Part shown: positions 33,658 through 42,293 of the stretch, piece by piece | Numbering within the stretch: the first letter of the stretch is position 1 | Layout: the number at the start of each line of letters is the position of its first letter | NCBI RefSeq assembly: GCF_009906955.1 | Contig: NZ_CP047656.1 | Location: 4,215,001-4,279,000 of the forward strand | Source of the DNA: Paraglaciecola mesophila | GTDB lineage: Bacteria; Pseudomonadota; Gammaproteobacteria; Enterobacterales; Alteromonadaceae | Direction of reading: 5' to 3' | Length of the DNA: 64,000 nucleotides | Translations under genes and position numbers: made by a program | Notes under the pieces: model-generated | Database searches by the model: none | What the model saw: only the letters and a program-made list of their open reading frames with translations | Told to the model about the DNA's origin: nothing

Positions 33658-34875
33658 TTATGCCACGTTTGCAGCAATAGCATGAATGCGTTTTTGCCTG
33701 AGTTGCTGTTTTATTTCTGCACCCTTGTAACCGGCCTGTACTATTTCTTGCACGTTGACCTCTTTGGCGACCAAATAGGCCTGCCAAATATAATCCGCAT
33801 TAGGGTAATCGTGTTCTTCAAAGCCTGTTCTTCCTTTGGCATCGGCGGTGCAGGCCAAGAGTAAATCGGCGAAGCGTTCGGGTTTGCGCCACACGTCGCA
33901 TTTATCGAGAAAATCATTGATGGTCGCGGGCTTTAGTTTAAAGGCGTGATGTACATGGCTATGGAACTCACTCATTAATAGTGCCAAATCACGGCAATCG
34001 TTGGGTACTTTTACTCTTTCGGAAAGCGCGTTGATGGGCGCAAGTCCGAGTTTTTCATGCCCGCGGTGTGATGGCCATTCTTCTGGTGGGGTTAACCCTT
34101 TGCCTAAGTCGTGTACTAAAGCGGCAAAACGCACGCTGAGCTTATTAGACACCCGCACAGATTGTTCGAGTACCATCATGCTGTGAATACCTGTGTCTAT
34201 TTCTGGGTGCCATTTGGCTGGGTTAGGAATGCCCCATAAGCAATCCAGCTCAGGAAACCAAACCTTAAGCGCACCACATTCTCGCAGGGTTTCAAAATAC
34301 ACTTGAGGGGTGTCTTCTAGTAGGCTTTTTGCGGTTTCGACCCAAACACGTTCAGCACTTAAATGACTAAGCTCGCCTGATTGCGTGATGTTAGCCATGA
34401 GGGTTTTGGTTTCTTCGGCAATAGTAAAGCCGTAACTGGCGTAGCGGGCAGCAAAGCGGGCCACGCGCAACACCCGTAGCGGGTCTTCTTCAAACGCATC
34501 AGACACATGGCGCAATATGCGATTTTGCAGGTCTTGTTGGCCATTGAAAGGGTCTATGATGTTGCCCTTATCGTCCATCGCCATGGCGTTTACGGTGAGA
34601 TCTCGGCGCAGTAAGTCTTGTTCAAGGGTAACACTGGTGGAGGTATCACATTCAAAGCCAGCATAGCCTTGGCCTGTTTTACGCTCAGTGCGAGCTAACG
34701 CATATTCCTGCTGGGTTTTGGGGTGTAAAAATACAGGGAAGTCTTTGCCCACTTGTTGATAGCCTTGTGCCAGCATGTCTGCTTCGCTTGCCCCAACGAC
34801 AACCCAATCTTGATCTTTTACTGGCCGCCCAAGCAGCTTGTCACGTACGGCCCCGCCTACTAAATATACTTGCAT
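33658..34875 (-). CDS. cca: CCA-adding tRNA nucleotidyltransferase
   Basis: A 405-residue class II nucleotidyltransferase that builds or repairs the 3'-CCA end of tRNAs. The N-terminal head has YLVGGAVRDKLLGR and the metal-binding DxD in VKDQDWVVVG, followed by RRDLTVNAMAMD and the template motif EDPLRVLRVARFAARY. An HD phosphohydrolase domain (LVHDLGKGLTP, then HRGHEKLG) occupies the C-terminal half, as in the bifunctional gammaproteobacterial enzymes. ATG 34875 with AAGG six bases upstream is the start; 18 upstream residues in frame look non-coding. The gene heads a cca-dUTPase unit. Confidence 0.93.
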   Translation of the reverse strand: MQVYLVGGAVRDKLLGRPVKDQDWVVVGASEADMLAQGYQQVGKDFPVFLHPKTQQEYALARTERKTGQGYAGFECDTSTSVTLEQDLLRRDLTVNAMAMDDKGNIIDPFNGQQDLQNRILRHVSDAFEEDPLRVLRVARFAARYASYGFTIAEETKTLMANITQSGELSHLSAERVWVETAKSLLEDTPQVYFETLRECGALKVWFPELDCLWGIPNPAKWHPEIDTGIHSMMVLEQSVRVSNKLSVRFAALVHDLGKGLTPPEEWPSHRGHEKLGLAPINALSERVKVPNDCRDLALLMSEFHSHVHHAFKLKPATINDFLDKCDVWRKPERFADLLLACTADAKGRTGFEEHDYPNADYIWQAYLVAKEVNVQEIVQAGYKGAEIKQQLRQKRIHAIAANVA

Positions 34876-35122
34876 ATACACCTTAATTATCAGAATCACC
34901 CTATTATGCCTGATTAACGTGGCGAGCAAAAATGACGAATAAGCATAAAAGTACTGAGGTATTGTACTTACTCGTAATGAAACGTCTGTCAGCGTAAAGT
35001 GCGGGCAACAATCTTCTGCCCGTCATTCTGACGATATACAATATGTCTTACCTTTGACAAGTTTGCATGAAGTCGTTAGTTTATCTTTCGCTTTTCCACA
35101 ATCGGCCACTAGAACCGCAGCT

Positions 35123-36034
35123 ATGTATCTTAATTATTTCGGACTTTCAGATAATCCGTTTTCCATCGCGCCTAATCCTGCATACTTATATATGAGCCCA
35201 AGACACAAAGAAGCGCTGGCCCATCTGACCTTCGGGTTGCGGGAGAGCGGTGGTTTTGTGATGTTAACGGGAGAAGTAGGGACAGGTAAAACCACGGTGT
35301 CCCGCAAGTTATTGCAGCAATTACCTGACAATACTCAAGTGGCCATGGTATTGAACCCGACCTTATCTGCGATTGAGCTGCTTGCCACAATTTGTGACGA
35401 ACTAAAAATTGATTATCAATATGAGCGAGCGAGTCTTAAATACTTTACCGATTTGATCCTCAATAAGTTGGTAAGTAACCACAATAGCGGTTTGAATACC
35501 ATTTTAATTGTGGATGAAGCTCAGCATTTATTACCGGAAGTATTAGAACAACTGCGTTTACTAACCAACCTTGAAACGAATCGTGAAAAGTTACTTAAAG
35601 TGGTATTAATTGGCCAACCCGAATTACAGCAATTGTTAAAGCGAAATGAATTACGTCAGTTAGCCCAACGCATCACCGCGCGCTATCACTTGCTACCGCT
35701 TACCTCTAGTGAAGTTAAGGCCTACATTCATCATCGTTTAGGCGTAGCGAGTGGGGACAGTAGCGTTTTTAGTGCAGGTGCCTTAGGCGCTGTATATCAA
35801 GTAACGGGTGGGATCCCAAGAGTCATTAATTTGCTTTGTGACCGCGCATTAACCCTTACCTTTACAAAGCAAGCGCCTGTGGTGCATACCCATATATTTT
35901 ACGCCGCCGCAGAGCAAATATTAGGGGCCGACGTGGTGGCCCAGCGTCGAGGAAAGCAACGTAAGATACTGCTCGTTGGCTTATTTGTTATGGCGTTTGG
36001 CTTAGGATTTTTTGGAGGCAGTTGGTATGGATAA
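35123..36034 (+). CDS. GspA/ExeA-family AAA ATPase (short form)
   Basis: A 303-residue ATPase resembling the cytoplasmic half of ExeA/GspA, which with ExeB/GspB helps insert the type II secretin through peptidoglycan. It starts MYLNYFGLSDNPFSIAPNP, the family's typical opening. Walker A is GEVGTGKTT (about residue 53), Walker B TILIVDEAQHL, and a sensor region LIGQPELQQLL follows. A single membrane helix sits at the very end (LLVGLFVMAFGLGFFGGSW), where full-length ExeA continues into a periplasmic peptidoglycan-binding domain that is absent here. It overlaps the following GspB-like gene by 8 bases. Confidence 0.82.
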   Translation: MYLNYFGLSDNPFSIAPNPAYLYMSPRHKEALAHLTFGLRESGGFVMLTGEVGTGKTTVSRKLLQQLPDNTQVAMVLNPTLSAIELLATICDELKIDYQYERASLKYFTDLILNKLVSNHNSGLNTILIVDEAQHLLPEVLEQLRLLTNLETNREKLLKVVLIGQPELQQLLKRNELRQLAQRITARYHLLPLTSSEVKAYIHHRLGVASGDSSVFSAGALGAVYQVTGGIPRVINLLCDRALTLTFTKQAPVVHTHIFYAAAEQILGADVVAQRRGKQRKILLVGLFVMAFGLGFFGGSWYG

Positions 36035-37094
36035 TGTAGTCAATATCGACGCATTAACGCCTGGCATGGTGATCGTGAAGATCACTGAGCAAAATGGCCC
36101 GATTAAAATTCGTAAATCAGGTTTGGTGACAAGCATGGAGATGGTCACCGGGTTAGCTGAAATGGGTGTTCAAAAGGTAGAAATTGATCCTGCGCAGACC
36201 GTTGAAATAGAACGCCCCAAAATTCAAAAATCGCAAACCCAAGAGTTGTTAGAAAGTGATCGCGTCAGCGCCCATGGTGCAGATGCAGCGGTTTCTGATC
36301 AGTTTAATCGCAGTTTATTCTTACCATCCGTACAAGCATTGCCATCACGTTGGCAATACTACACAACCCCCATAGCACAAGGTTTATTGGTGGTGTTATT
36401 GGGTTTTGCACTGGGTTGGGGGGCAGCCCTGACACCTAGATTAGTGACAAAATTAACTATGTCCGAACCTGAAACTAGCCTCCCTGTGGCTTTACCAGAA
36501 GTAGGTGAAGAAGATGACGGTTTAGTCCATCAAAAAGAAAAATCTACTGCAAATAAAGCGCTTGAAACTCAAGTGAATGCCGCAACTCCGAAGGTTTCCC
36601 CACAGGCTTCGAATAATCAAGATGTGAGCCAAACTCAGCAAGAAGAAGGCGCTTTGAGTACTTCGCTGATTGATTCAGGAAAGAGTAAAAATACTAATTC
36701 TGAAACAATGCCAGCGACTGAATCTCACGCGGAGCCAGAACGAGAACCAGAGCCAAGAATATCCCCTGACTTATTGAAGCGTTTTGAAAAAGCAATTACC
36801 GAATTAGACAAAGAGCCTGCACAACCGTTTGAATCAACGCAAACCAAAAGTGAAGATACCCCGCGTATTGACCAGCTGCCGGCTTGGGTATTAACTCAAC
36901 TGCCCCCCATGGTATTTTCAACCCATATGTATGCTTCATCAGCGCAAGACAGGTGGGTTAAAGTGAATGGAAAAAGCCTACACGAAGGTGACGTCATCGA
37001 CGAAAAAGTACGCATAGTGCATATTGAACCACAACACGTGATCCTAAATTATCAAGGGCAAACGTTTAGTATGTCGGCATTAAGTGAGTGGTAA
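36027..37094 (+). CDS. GspB-like type II secretion assembly protein
   Basis: A 355-residue protein with three parts. Residues 1-60 (IDALTPGMVIVKITEQNGPI, then MGVQKVEID) resemble the DUF3391-type module known from the start of HD-GYP proteins. A membrane helix lies at about 115-135 (GLLVVLLGFALGWGAAL). After an acidic, Gln/Glu-rich linker comes a C-terminal domain (about 290-355, LPPMVFSTHMYASSAQDRWV and LNYQGQTFSMSALSEW) typical of the type II secretion GspB domain. ATG 36027 follows GGAGG at 36014-36018. It is co-translated with the GspA-like gene. The cytoplasmic DUF3391-like addition is unusual for GspB. Confidence 0.78.
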   Translation: MDNVVNIDALTPGMVIVKITEQNGPIKIRKSGLVTSMEMVTGLAEMGVQKVEIDPAQTVEIERPKIQKSQTQELLESDRVSAHGADAAVSDQFNRSLFLPSVQALPSRWQYYTTPIAQGLLVVLLGFALGWGAALTPRLVTKLTMSEPETSLPVALPEVGEEDDGLVHQKEKSTANKALETQVNAATPKVSPQASNNQDVSQTQQEEGALSTSLIDSGKSKNTNSETMPATESHAEPEREPEPRISPDLLKRFEKAITELDKEPAQPFESTQTKSEDTPRIDQLPAWVLTQLPPMVFSTHMYASSAQDRWVKVNGKSLHEGDVIDEKVRIVHIEPQHVILNYQGQTFSMSALSEW

Positions 37095-37134
37095 GTATAT
37101 AAGAGCGCCGACCACCAATTTAAAAGCATAATTA

Positions 37135-37159
37135 CATAGTAAAACCGATTTTTACTATG
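37135..37159. other. Perfect 10-bp hairpin
   Basis: CATAGTAAAA (37135-37144), loop CCGAT, TTTTACTATG (37150-37159), flanked by GCATAA/TTATGC-like sequences. It lies 40 bases after the gspB-like stop; it may be a weak terminator or operator. Confidence 0.5.
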
Positions 37160-37215
37160 CATAATGCCTGCTATACCCAGAGTTTCTCTTTTACAACTAT
37201 GGATATTGCTCAGAC

Positions 37216-38166
37216 ATGCTTGCCAAGGAACTGCAGTACATATTAGTTTTGCTGGTGGTCGCTTTTTTTGCCGGATTTAGCAGTACTATTGCTGCTAATA
37301 GCGTAAACAGTGATGACGCAGACAATCTATTCGCGGAGCGTGATTCTCTCGCTGTGGGCACTTCTCTCGCTGTGGGCACTTCTCTCGCTATGGGCGCTTC
37401 TCTTGCAATGGGCAATACGCGCGTAATACTGTCTGATGAAACAAACTCCAAACCTCGCCCTTTTACGGCAACCGACACTCGCATTCGACTTGCTACTGGG
37501 CAAGGTTACTATCCTTTTGTGTCTGCAAGCTTACCTCAAGGGGGCTGGTCTCAAGCCTTGGTAACGCAAACGTTTCAACAAATGGGCTATGAAGTCGATA
37601 TTCATATTCTGCCTTGGAGCCGTGGAAAAATGTGGACTGATGAACACCGGTTTTTAGGCACCTTTCCATATGTAAGCACCCCTAAGCGAGAGCAAGAATA
37701 TTACTTCTCCGTGCCGATTAATTATATTCCTGTGCGTTTTTATGTAAGCAAGGTATCCAATATTACTGACATACAACAGTTATCAGGTAAACGTTTGTGT
37801 CTTCCCTATGGATATTCAGACGAGTTCTCTACAGAGGGGATCGTTGACCGTTTAAATCTTAAAATTAACCGAGTCGTCGACGGGGCAGGTTGCATAGGGC
37901 ATGTGCAGCGAGGCTGGAGTGACGCCGGACTCACCAATAGTTATGTGTCACTGAATGAAGTCACCAATAGGCGTCTCATCGGCGACAAGCTATTAGTGTT
38001 ACCCACTGAGGTTGAGCAGGTTTCCGTACATTTCATTATTTCAAAGTCGTACCCAAATGCGCGAGAGTGGATGGATAACTTTAATCGTGCATTTCAACAG
38101 CTAAGCAAAGATGGCACGAAAGCCAAGATCGACCACATTTTTACCCAAATAATAGACTCGCGTTAA
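37216..38166 (+). CDS. Periplasmic solute-binding protein (SBP_bac_3-like)
   Basis: A 316-residue exported protein with signal peptide LQYILVLLVVAFFAGFSSTI-AAN. The body (about residues 90-316) is a type-II periplasmic binding fold of the SBP_bac_3 kind: RLATGQGYYPFVSASLPQGG, VTQTFQQMGYEVDIHILPWS, LSGKRLCLPYGYSDE and HFIISKSYPNAREWMDNFNRA. No ABC permease or ATPase is adjacent, as is common for such orphan proteins in marine gammaproteobacteria. Between signal and domain is a repetitive stretch of four SLA(V/M)G units (about residues 43-66) encoded by an 18-bp tandem repeat, so length there may vary between strains. Confidence 0.78.
   Translation: MLAKELQYILVLLVVAFFAGFSSTIAANSVNSDDADNLFAERDSLAVGTSLAVGTSLAMGASLAMGNTRVILSDETNSKPRPFTATDTRIRLATGQGYYPFVSASLPQGGWSQALVTQTFQQMGYEVDIHILPWSRGKMWTDEHRFLGTFPYVSTPKREQEYYFSVPINYIPVRFYVSKVSNITDIQQLSGKRLCLPYGYSDEFSTEGIVDRLNLKINRVVDGAGCIGHVQRGWSDAGLTNSYVSLNEVTNRRLIGDKLLVLPTEVEQVSVHFIISKSYPNAREWMDNFNRAFQQLSKDGTKAKIDHIFTQIIDSR
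37344..37415 (+). repeat. 18-bp in-frame tandem repeat in the binding-protein gene
   Basis: Four units of TTCTCTCGCTGTGGGCAC type (37344, 37362, 37380, 37398). The first two are identical and the later ones diverge. They encode repeated SLAVGT/SLAMGA hexapeptides between the signal peptide and the binding domain. Confidence 0.88.
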
Positions 38167-38202
38167 TTGATCTGCTCTTAAGCAAGGAAATGATAAATAT
38201 CG

Positions 38203-38216
38203 TGAAAACGTTTTCT
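38203..38216. promoter_or_regulatory. LacI-type operator without an adjacent gene
   Basis: TGAAAACGTTTTCT differs at one end base from the perfect palindrome at 46068. It lies 36 bases after the binding-protein stop and 940 bases before the receptor gene. A weak TTGATC...GATAAA pair precedes it. Confidence 0.6.
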
Positions 38217-38880
38217 TTGTCCATGACTGGCGTAGCTAACTTACTCTTTCAAGCTCAAGTGCTTCAATCTCGCTTACATTGATACAATCACTGTACTAGA
38301 AATTGCGTTTATATTGCTGAAATATGCAAGATCTCAAGTTACTTAATTCATGACGCTTCCCAGGAATAGGTTGAATAATCACTTTCTTTTTTGCCAAGGG
38401 AGCGTTGAAGCTTGAGTATGTTCGGGTTGTTTACCCCATGTTCTACTCCTGTATTCGTTTTCACCTGTTTCATTGATTTTCATGTTTATATCTCATTAAA
38501 AGGGCGCATCACACCGGCTATTTTTTAGAAAAATACGGGTTTCTGTAAGAAATGAGTGGCGTTTAATGCGCAAAACTACGCGCCGGATGATTGCGCTGGT
38601 GTCTATCTACTTGTTCTTTTCAGGCACTTCTTTTATTTAAAATTAACATTTTGCGTTTTTATATTGATTATTTTTTGTAGGTTTAATCAATATAAATGTC
38701 CATGAAGCCCCTTGTTTATAAGGGTTTATGTGTGTTTTGTGTTTTCTTTGCGCCGATTTCGTCATATTAAACACCGATTTTGTGATACCTACTTAAACAC
38801 TTATTGCATTAATGTATTTGTAACATTTCATTAGCTTGTTGTTGCAAATCAGGAGTGGGTTGCTCAGCAAAAGTAAAAAT
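38217..38880. other. Long non-coding region before the TonB-dependent receptor
   Basis: About 660 bases with no credible reading frame. It contains the perfect 13-bp inverted repeat TTTATATTGATTA (38658-38670) / TAATCAATATAAA (38684-38696), followed by a CCCTT-GTTTAT-AAGGG hairpin around 38708-38725. Together with the operator at 38203 this leaves room for an unannotated transcript. Confidence 0.55.
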
Positions 38881-38881
38881 G

Positions 38882-38926
38882 TTGACGAATTGTTAAAATA
38901 AAATTAGCATGATGAAAACGTTTACA
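38882..38926 (+). promoter_or_regulatory. Promoter and LacI-type operator of the TonB-dependent receptor
   Basis: -35 TTGACG (38882-38887), 17-base spacer, -10 TAGCAT (38905-38910). The operator TGAAAACGTTTACA (38913-38926) lies where transcription should start, the standard position for LacI-family repression. The receptor ATG is 228 bases further on. Confidence 0.75.
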
Positions 38927-39153
38927 TTTAGGGTTTGATTACTCTTAACGTAACTTACGAATCGCATACTGAGAATGCTACGCACTACCCGCTGCAAGTT
39001 ATGCATGACCGTGCAATGTATTTAAGTGATGCGTTTCTTCGTCATAGTGAAAATGAGCGAGCTAGTTTTAATTTAGGCATAGCTCACTGCTTGATTTGTT
39101 CTCAAATAACGCTCAAGCATCTCTACTAATAGAAACACAAAGGACGCACAAAT

Positions 39154-42100
39154 ATGAACACCTACGCGAAATTTAATAAGTCTTTGTTAACCAGAAGTAT
39201 TTCGATACTTTTAGGTAGTGCTGTACTGACTCCTGTGGCCGCTGTTGCTCAAGAAAGCGCCAGCGACTTAGAAGTGATTCAGGTTCGAGGCATGCGCTCT
39301 AGTATTCAGGAGTCAATGGGAATCAAGCGTGATTCGGCTGGGGTAGTTGACGCGATTTCAGCGGAAGATATTGGTAAGTTTCCCGATACAAACCTAGCAG
39401 AGTCTTTGCAGCGTATAACTGGTATTTCTATTAGTCGGAGTAATGGTGAGGGCAGCCAGATTACAGCTCGTGGCTTTGGCCCAGATTTTAATATGGTGAC
39501 CTTAAACGGTCGCGCTATGCCAGGGGCTGCAATCCCTGGCGGTGGTGGTACGCCAAACTCTCGTGCTTTCGATTTTGCCAATTTGGCCTCTGAAAGTGTT
39601 CGCGGCGTCGAAGTATATAAAACCGGCCGTGCGAGCATTGCTACAGGTGGTATTGGTGCAACTGTGAATATAAGAACCGCTCGGCCGCTGGATGCCTTAG
39701 AAAGCGGTTTTTCCGGCTCTGTTGGTGCAAAAGCGTTAATGGATACCACCAATCGAGTGGGTGACGACGTAACGCCTGAAGTGTCAGGTTTCTTCAATTT
39801 TGTTGATGATGACGGTATTTTCGGTGTGTCTTTATCTGCGAGTGTGCAAGAGCGAGATAGTTCTGCTGTCGGTGCATTTGTCAACGAATGGCGTGTGAAC
39901 CCATATGAAGGTTCAATTCCACAGACACCTAACCAAACAGATCCTAATTTACCTGGCTTTAATGGGCCTGCGGTGGTGGTAAACAATGGTCCTGCAGATG
40001 GGCAACTGTTTGCCATCCCAGCAGATTTACGTTACTCAATTGCTGATCGTGAACGCAAACGTACCAATGCTCAGTTAACGTTTCAATATGCCCCAAGCGA
40101 AGATTTGACCGCCACGCTCGATTACACCTATTCAAAACAGGACTTATACGAAGCCCGCGCAGAACAGTCTATCTGGATGGACGACGGGTATTTCGCTGAG
40201 TTAACTTTTGATGATGAAGTGGTGAAAACGCCAATATTAATCGAACAAGAGCGCCGTGATTTACTACCAAGAGATTTAGGCTTAGCACTTCAGGAGCTGA
40301 ATCAAGTCAATGAAAATAAATCTGTGGGTTTCAATGTTGAATATCATGTAAACGATAGCTTGGTGATGTTTTTTGACGTACACGACTCATCGGCTGAAGG
40401 TCGCCCTGACGCGCCCTATGGCACCTGGACAAATTTAGGACTAGGTGCAAACGTAAACCGTGGGCAGGGGGCTGATTTTTCTGGTGAGTTCCCGATCATG
40501 ACGGTGGACTTTGATGACGAGGCTCGCGATAACCTAAACGGTAATGGTGTACTTGATCAAGATGATGTGGGTACTGCTATTCTTGATATGAACTTTAACT
40601 CTCAGCGTACTGATATTACCCAGTTCCGCTTAGACGGTGAGTATACATTCGACGATGGCGGTATTAACTTTGGTGTTGAATCACGCTCCATGGAAAGTAC
40701 GTCATTGCAATCATTGACGCGTCGCACTATGGGTAACTGGGGAATCGAGAACCCAGGTGAATTACCGGCAGATTACTTAACTCCCTTTAGTTTTGCCGAT
40801 GAGTTTGATGACTACAACACCAATGGTATTTTCAGCCAAGGCTTTACTGGTGATTTGGCGCAAATCGGTGCGTTTGCAGCCCAGGAGTATGGCTTTGCAT
40901 TTGCAGCGGATAACCCATTTGCCACGAACCGTACAATCGAAGAAGATATTTTTGCTGGTTACGTTGAGTTTGAGTTAGAGGGTGAGCTAGGCGGCCGTCC
41001 ATACAACATTCTTGCTGGCGTACGTTACGAAAGCACAGACTCGACCTCTGTGGCTAATATCAGCTTACCGAATGCTATTGCATGGGAAGGCAACAACGAC
41101 TTTAATGTGCGCTTTGGTTCAGATACCCAAGATGTCGCAGTAGAATCAGATTATGACCACGTTCTACCGAGCATCGACTTTGATATAGAAGTGATGGATG
41201 GGGTGAAAGCTCGCTTGTCATACAGTAAAACGATTGCGCGCCCAACATACAATAATTTGAGTGCGGCATCATCAGTAGGCACACCCAGTGGCCCGACCTT
41301 AATTACTCAAGGCGCAACGGCAACCGCTAGCTCAGGAAACCCAGCGTTGGTGCCGCTGGAGTCTGACAACGTAGATTTATCGGTTGAATACTATTTCGAA
41401 GATACTAGCTACGTGTCATTAGGCTTTTATGATAAGCGCGTGAAGAACTTCATTGGTAATGAACAAGTCGAAGAGAGTGTATTTGGCTTACGCGATGCCA
41501 CAGCAGGTCCTAGAGCAGAAGCTGCAGCAGCTGAGCTTGAGCGTATCGGCCAGCCATTAACCGATACCAATTTGTTTAATATGGTGGTGGCCATGGAAAA
41601 CAACATTGCGTATGACTCGTTAACCATAGAGCAATTCGAAGCCCAGTATGATGTGCTACCGAATGAAGATGATCCATTATTGACCTTTATTAATGCCAAG
41701 CCAATAAATAACAAGAGTGCGAATATCTACGGTTTTGAGATAGCCGCTCAACATTTCTTTGGTGACACGGGCTTTGGTCTGCAAGCTAACTACACCACGG
41801 TGAATGGTGATGTGAGCTATGACATTACTGCTGACCCGTCTGTGACTCAATTTGCATTGGTTGGGTTAAGTGATACCGCTAACATAGTGGCCATGTATGA
41901 AAAAGACGGTTGGCAAGGGCGTATCGCGTATAACTGGCGTGACAAATTCTTGGATACGACTAGCCAATATGTGAATGAGCCTGGTTTCACTGAGTCATAT
42001 TCGCAGATTGATTTTAATGTGTCCTATCAAGTGAATGATGATTTATCGGTTTTCCTAGAAGGTATCAACATTACCGATGAGAATAGTCGCCGTCATGGCC

Positions 42101-42174
42101 GTACTTCTGCTCAACTATGGAACTTAGAGCAACTTGGTGCTCGCTATGCACTGGGGGCTCGTTATACGTTTTAA
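39154..42174 (+). CDS. TonB-dependent outer-membrane receptor (sugar-type)
   Basis: A 1006-residue TonB-dependent receptor. The signal peptide (LLTRSISILLGSAVLTPVAA, cleavage near residue 32) is followed by a possible TonB box (LEVIQVRGM), a plug domain with GKFPDTNLAESLQRITGISI and TARGFGPDFNMVTLNGR, then a 22-strand barrel ending GARYTF. This is the large receptor type typical of marine carbohydrate-uptake loci, often with halogenase-like genes after it, as here. It should carry an oligosaccharide, probably a beta-glucoside, across the outer membrane. Regulation: a promoter and LacI operator are clear upstream. The start ATG 39154 has AAGGA eleven bases before. A strong terminator follows. 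Confidence 0.93.
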   Translation: MNTYAKFNKSLLTRSISILLGSAVLTPVAAVAQESASDLEVIQVRGMRSSIQESMGIKRDSAGVVDAISAEDIGKFPDTNLAESLQRITGISISRSNGEGSQITARGFGPDFNMVTLNGRAMPGAAIPGGGGTPNSRAFDFANLASESVRGVEVYKTGRASIATGGIGATVNIRTARPLDALESGFSGSVGAKALMDTTNRVGDDVTPEVSGFFNFVDDDGIFGVSLSASVQERDSSAVGAFVNEWRVNPYEGSIPQTPNQTDPNLPGFNGPAVVVNNGPADGQLFAIPADLRYSIADRERKRTNAQLTFQYAPSEDLTATLDYTYSKQDLYEARAEQSIWMDDGYFAELTFDDEVVKTPILIEQERRDLLPRDLGLALQELNQVNENKSVGFNVEYHVNDSLVMFFDVHDSSAEGRPDAPYGTWTNLGLGANVNRGQGADFSGEFPIMTVDFDDEARDNLNGNGVLDQDDVGTAILDMNFNSQRTDITQFRLDGEYTFDDGGINFGVESRSMESTSLQSLTRRTMGNWGIENPGELPADYLTPFSFADEFDDYNTNGIFSQGFTGDLAQIGAFAAQEYGFAFAADNPFATNRTIEEDIFAGYVEFELEGELGGRPYNILAGVRYESTDSTSVANISLPNAIAWEGNNDFNVRFGSDTQDVAVESDYDHVLPSIDFDIEVMDGVKARLSYSKTIARPTYNNLSAASSVGTPSGPTLITQGATATASSGNPALVPLESDNVDLSVEYYFEDTSYVSLGFYDKRVKNFIGNEQVEESVFGLRDATAGPRAEAAAAELERIGQPLTDTNLFNMVVAMENNIAYDSLTIEQFEAQYDVLPNEDDPLLTFINAKPINNKSANIYGFEIAAQHFFGDTGFGLQANYTTVNGDVSYDITADPSVTQFALVGLSDTANIVAMYEKDGWQGRIAYNWRDKFLDTTSQYVNEPGFTESYSQIDFNVSYQVNDDLSVFLEGINITDENSRRHGRTSAQLWNLEQLGARYALGARYTF

Positions 42175-42211
42175 TGTGTGTGTGTCCTAGGCCGAGTTGA
42201 TCGGCACTTAT

Positions 42212-42242
42212 ATAAGCCGCGATATCTCGCGGCTTATTTTTT
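42212..42242 (+). terminator. Rho-independent terminator after the receptor gene
   Basis: ATAAGCCGCGA (42212-42222) and TCGCGGCTTAT (42227-42237) are perfectly complementary with a four-base loop, then TTTTT. Transcription into the halogenase genes must read through it or start beyond it. Confidence 0.9.
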
Positions 42243-42293
42243 GGCTATATTAGGTGAATATCCAGCGTTAGCATTTGTGTGCAGAGGTAAATC

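Noticed and set aside
38935..39129. 64-residue frame before the receptor gene
   Set aside because: TTG start lying in the transcribed leader after the promoter/operator; no ribosome site or similarity.
39306..40016. 236-residue frame antisense to the TonB receptor
   Set aside because: A shadow of the receptor's codon pattern on the opposite strand; the receptor is clearly real.
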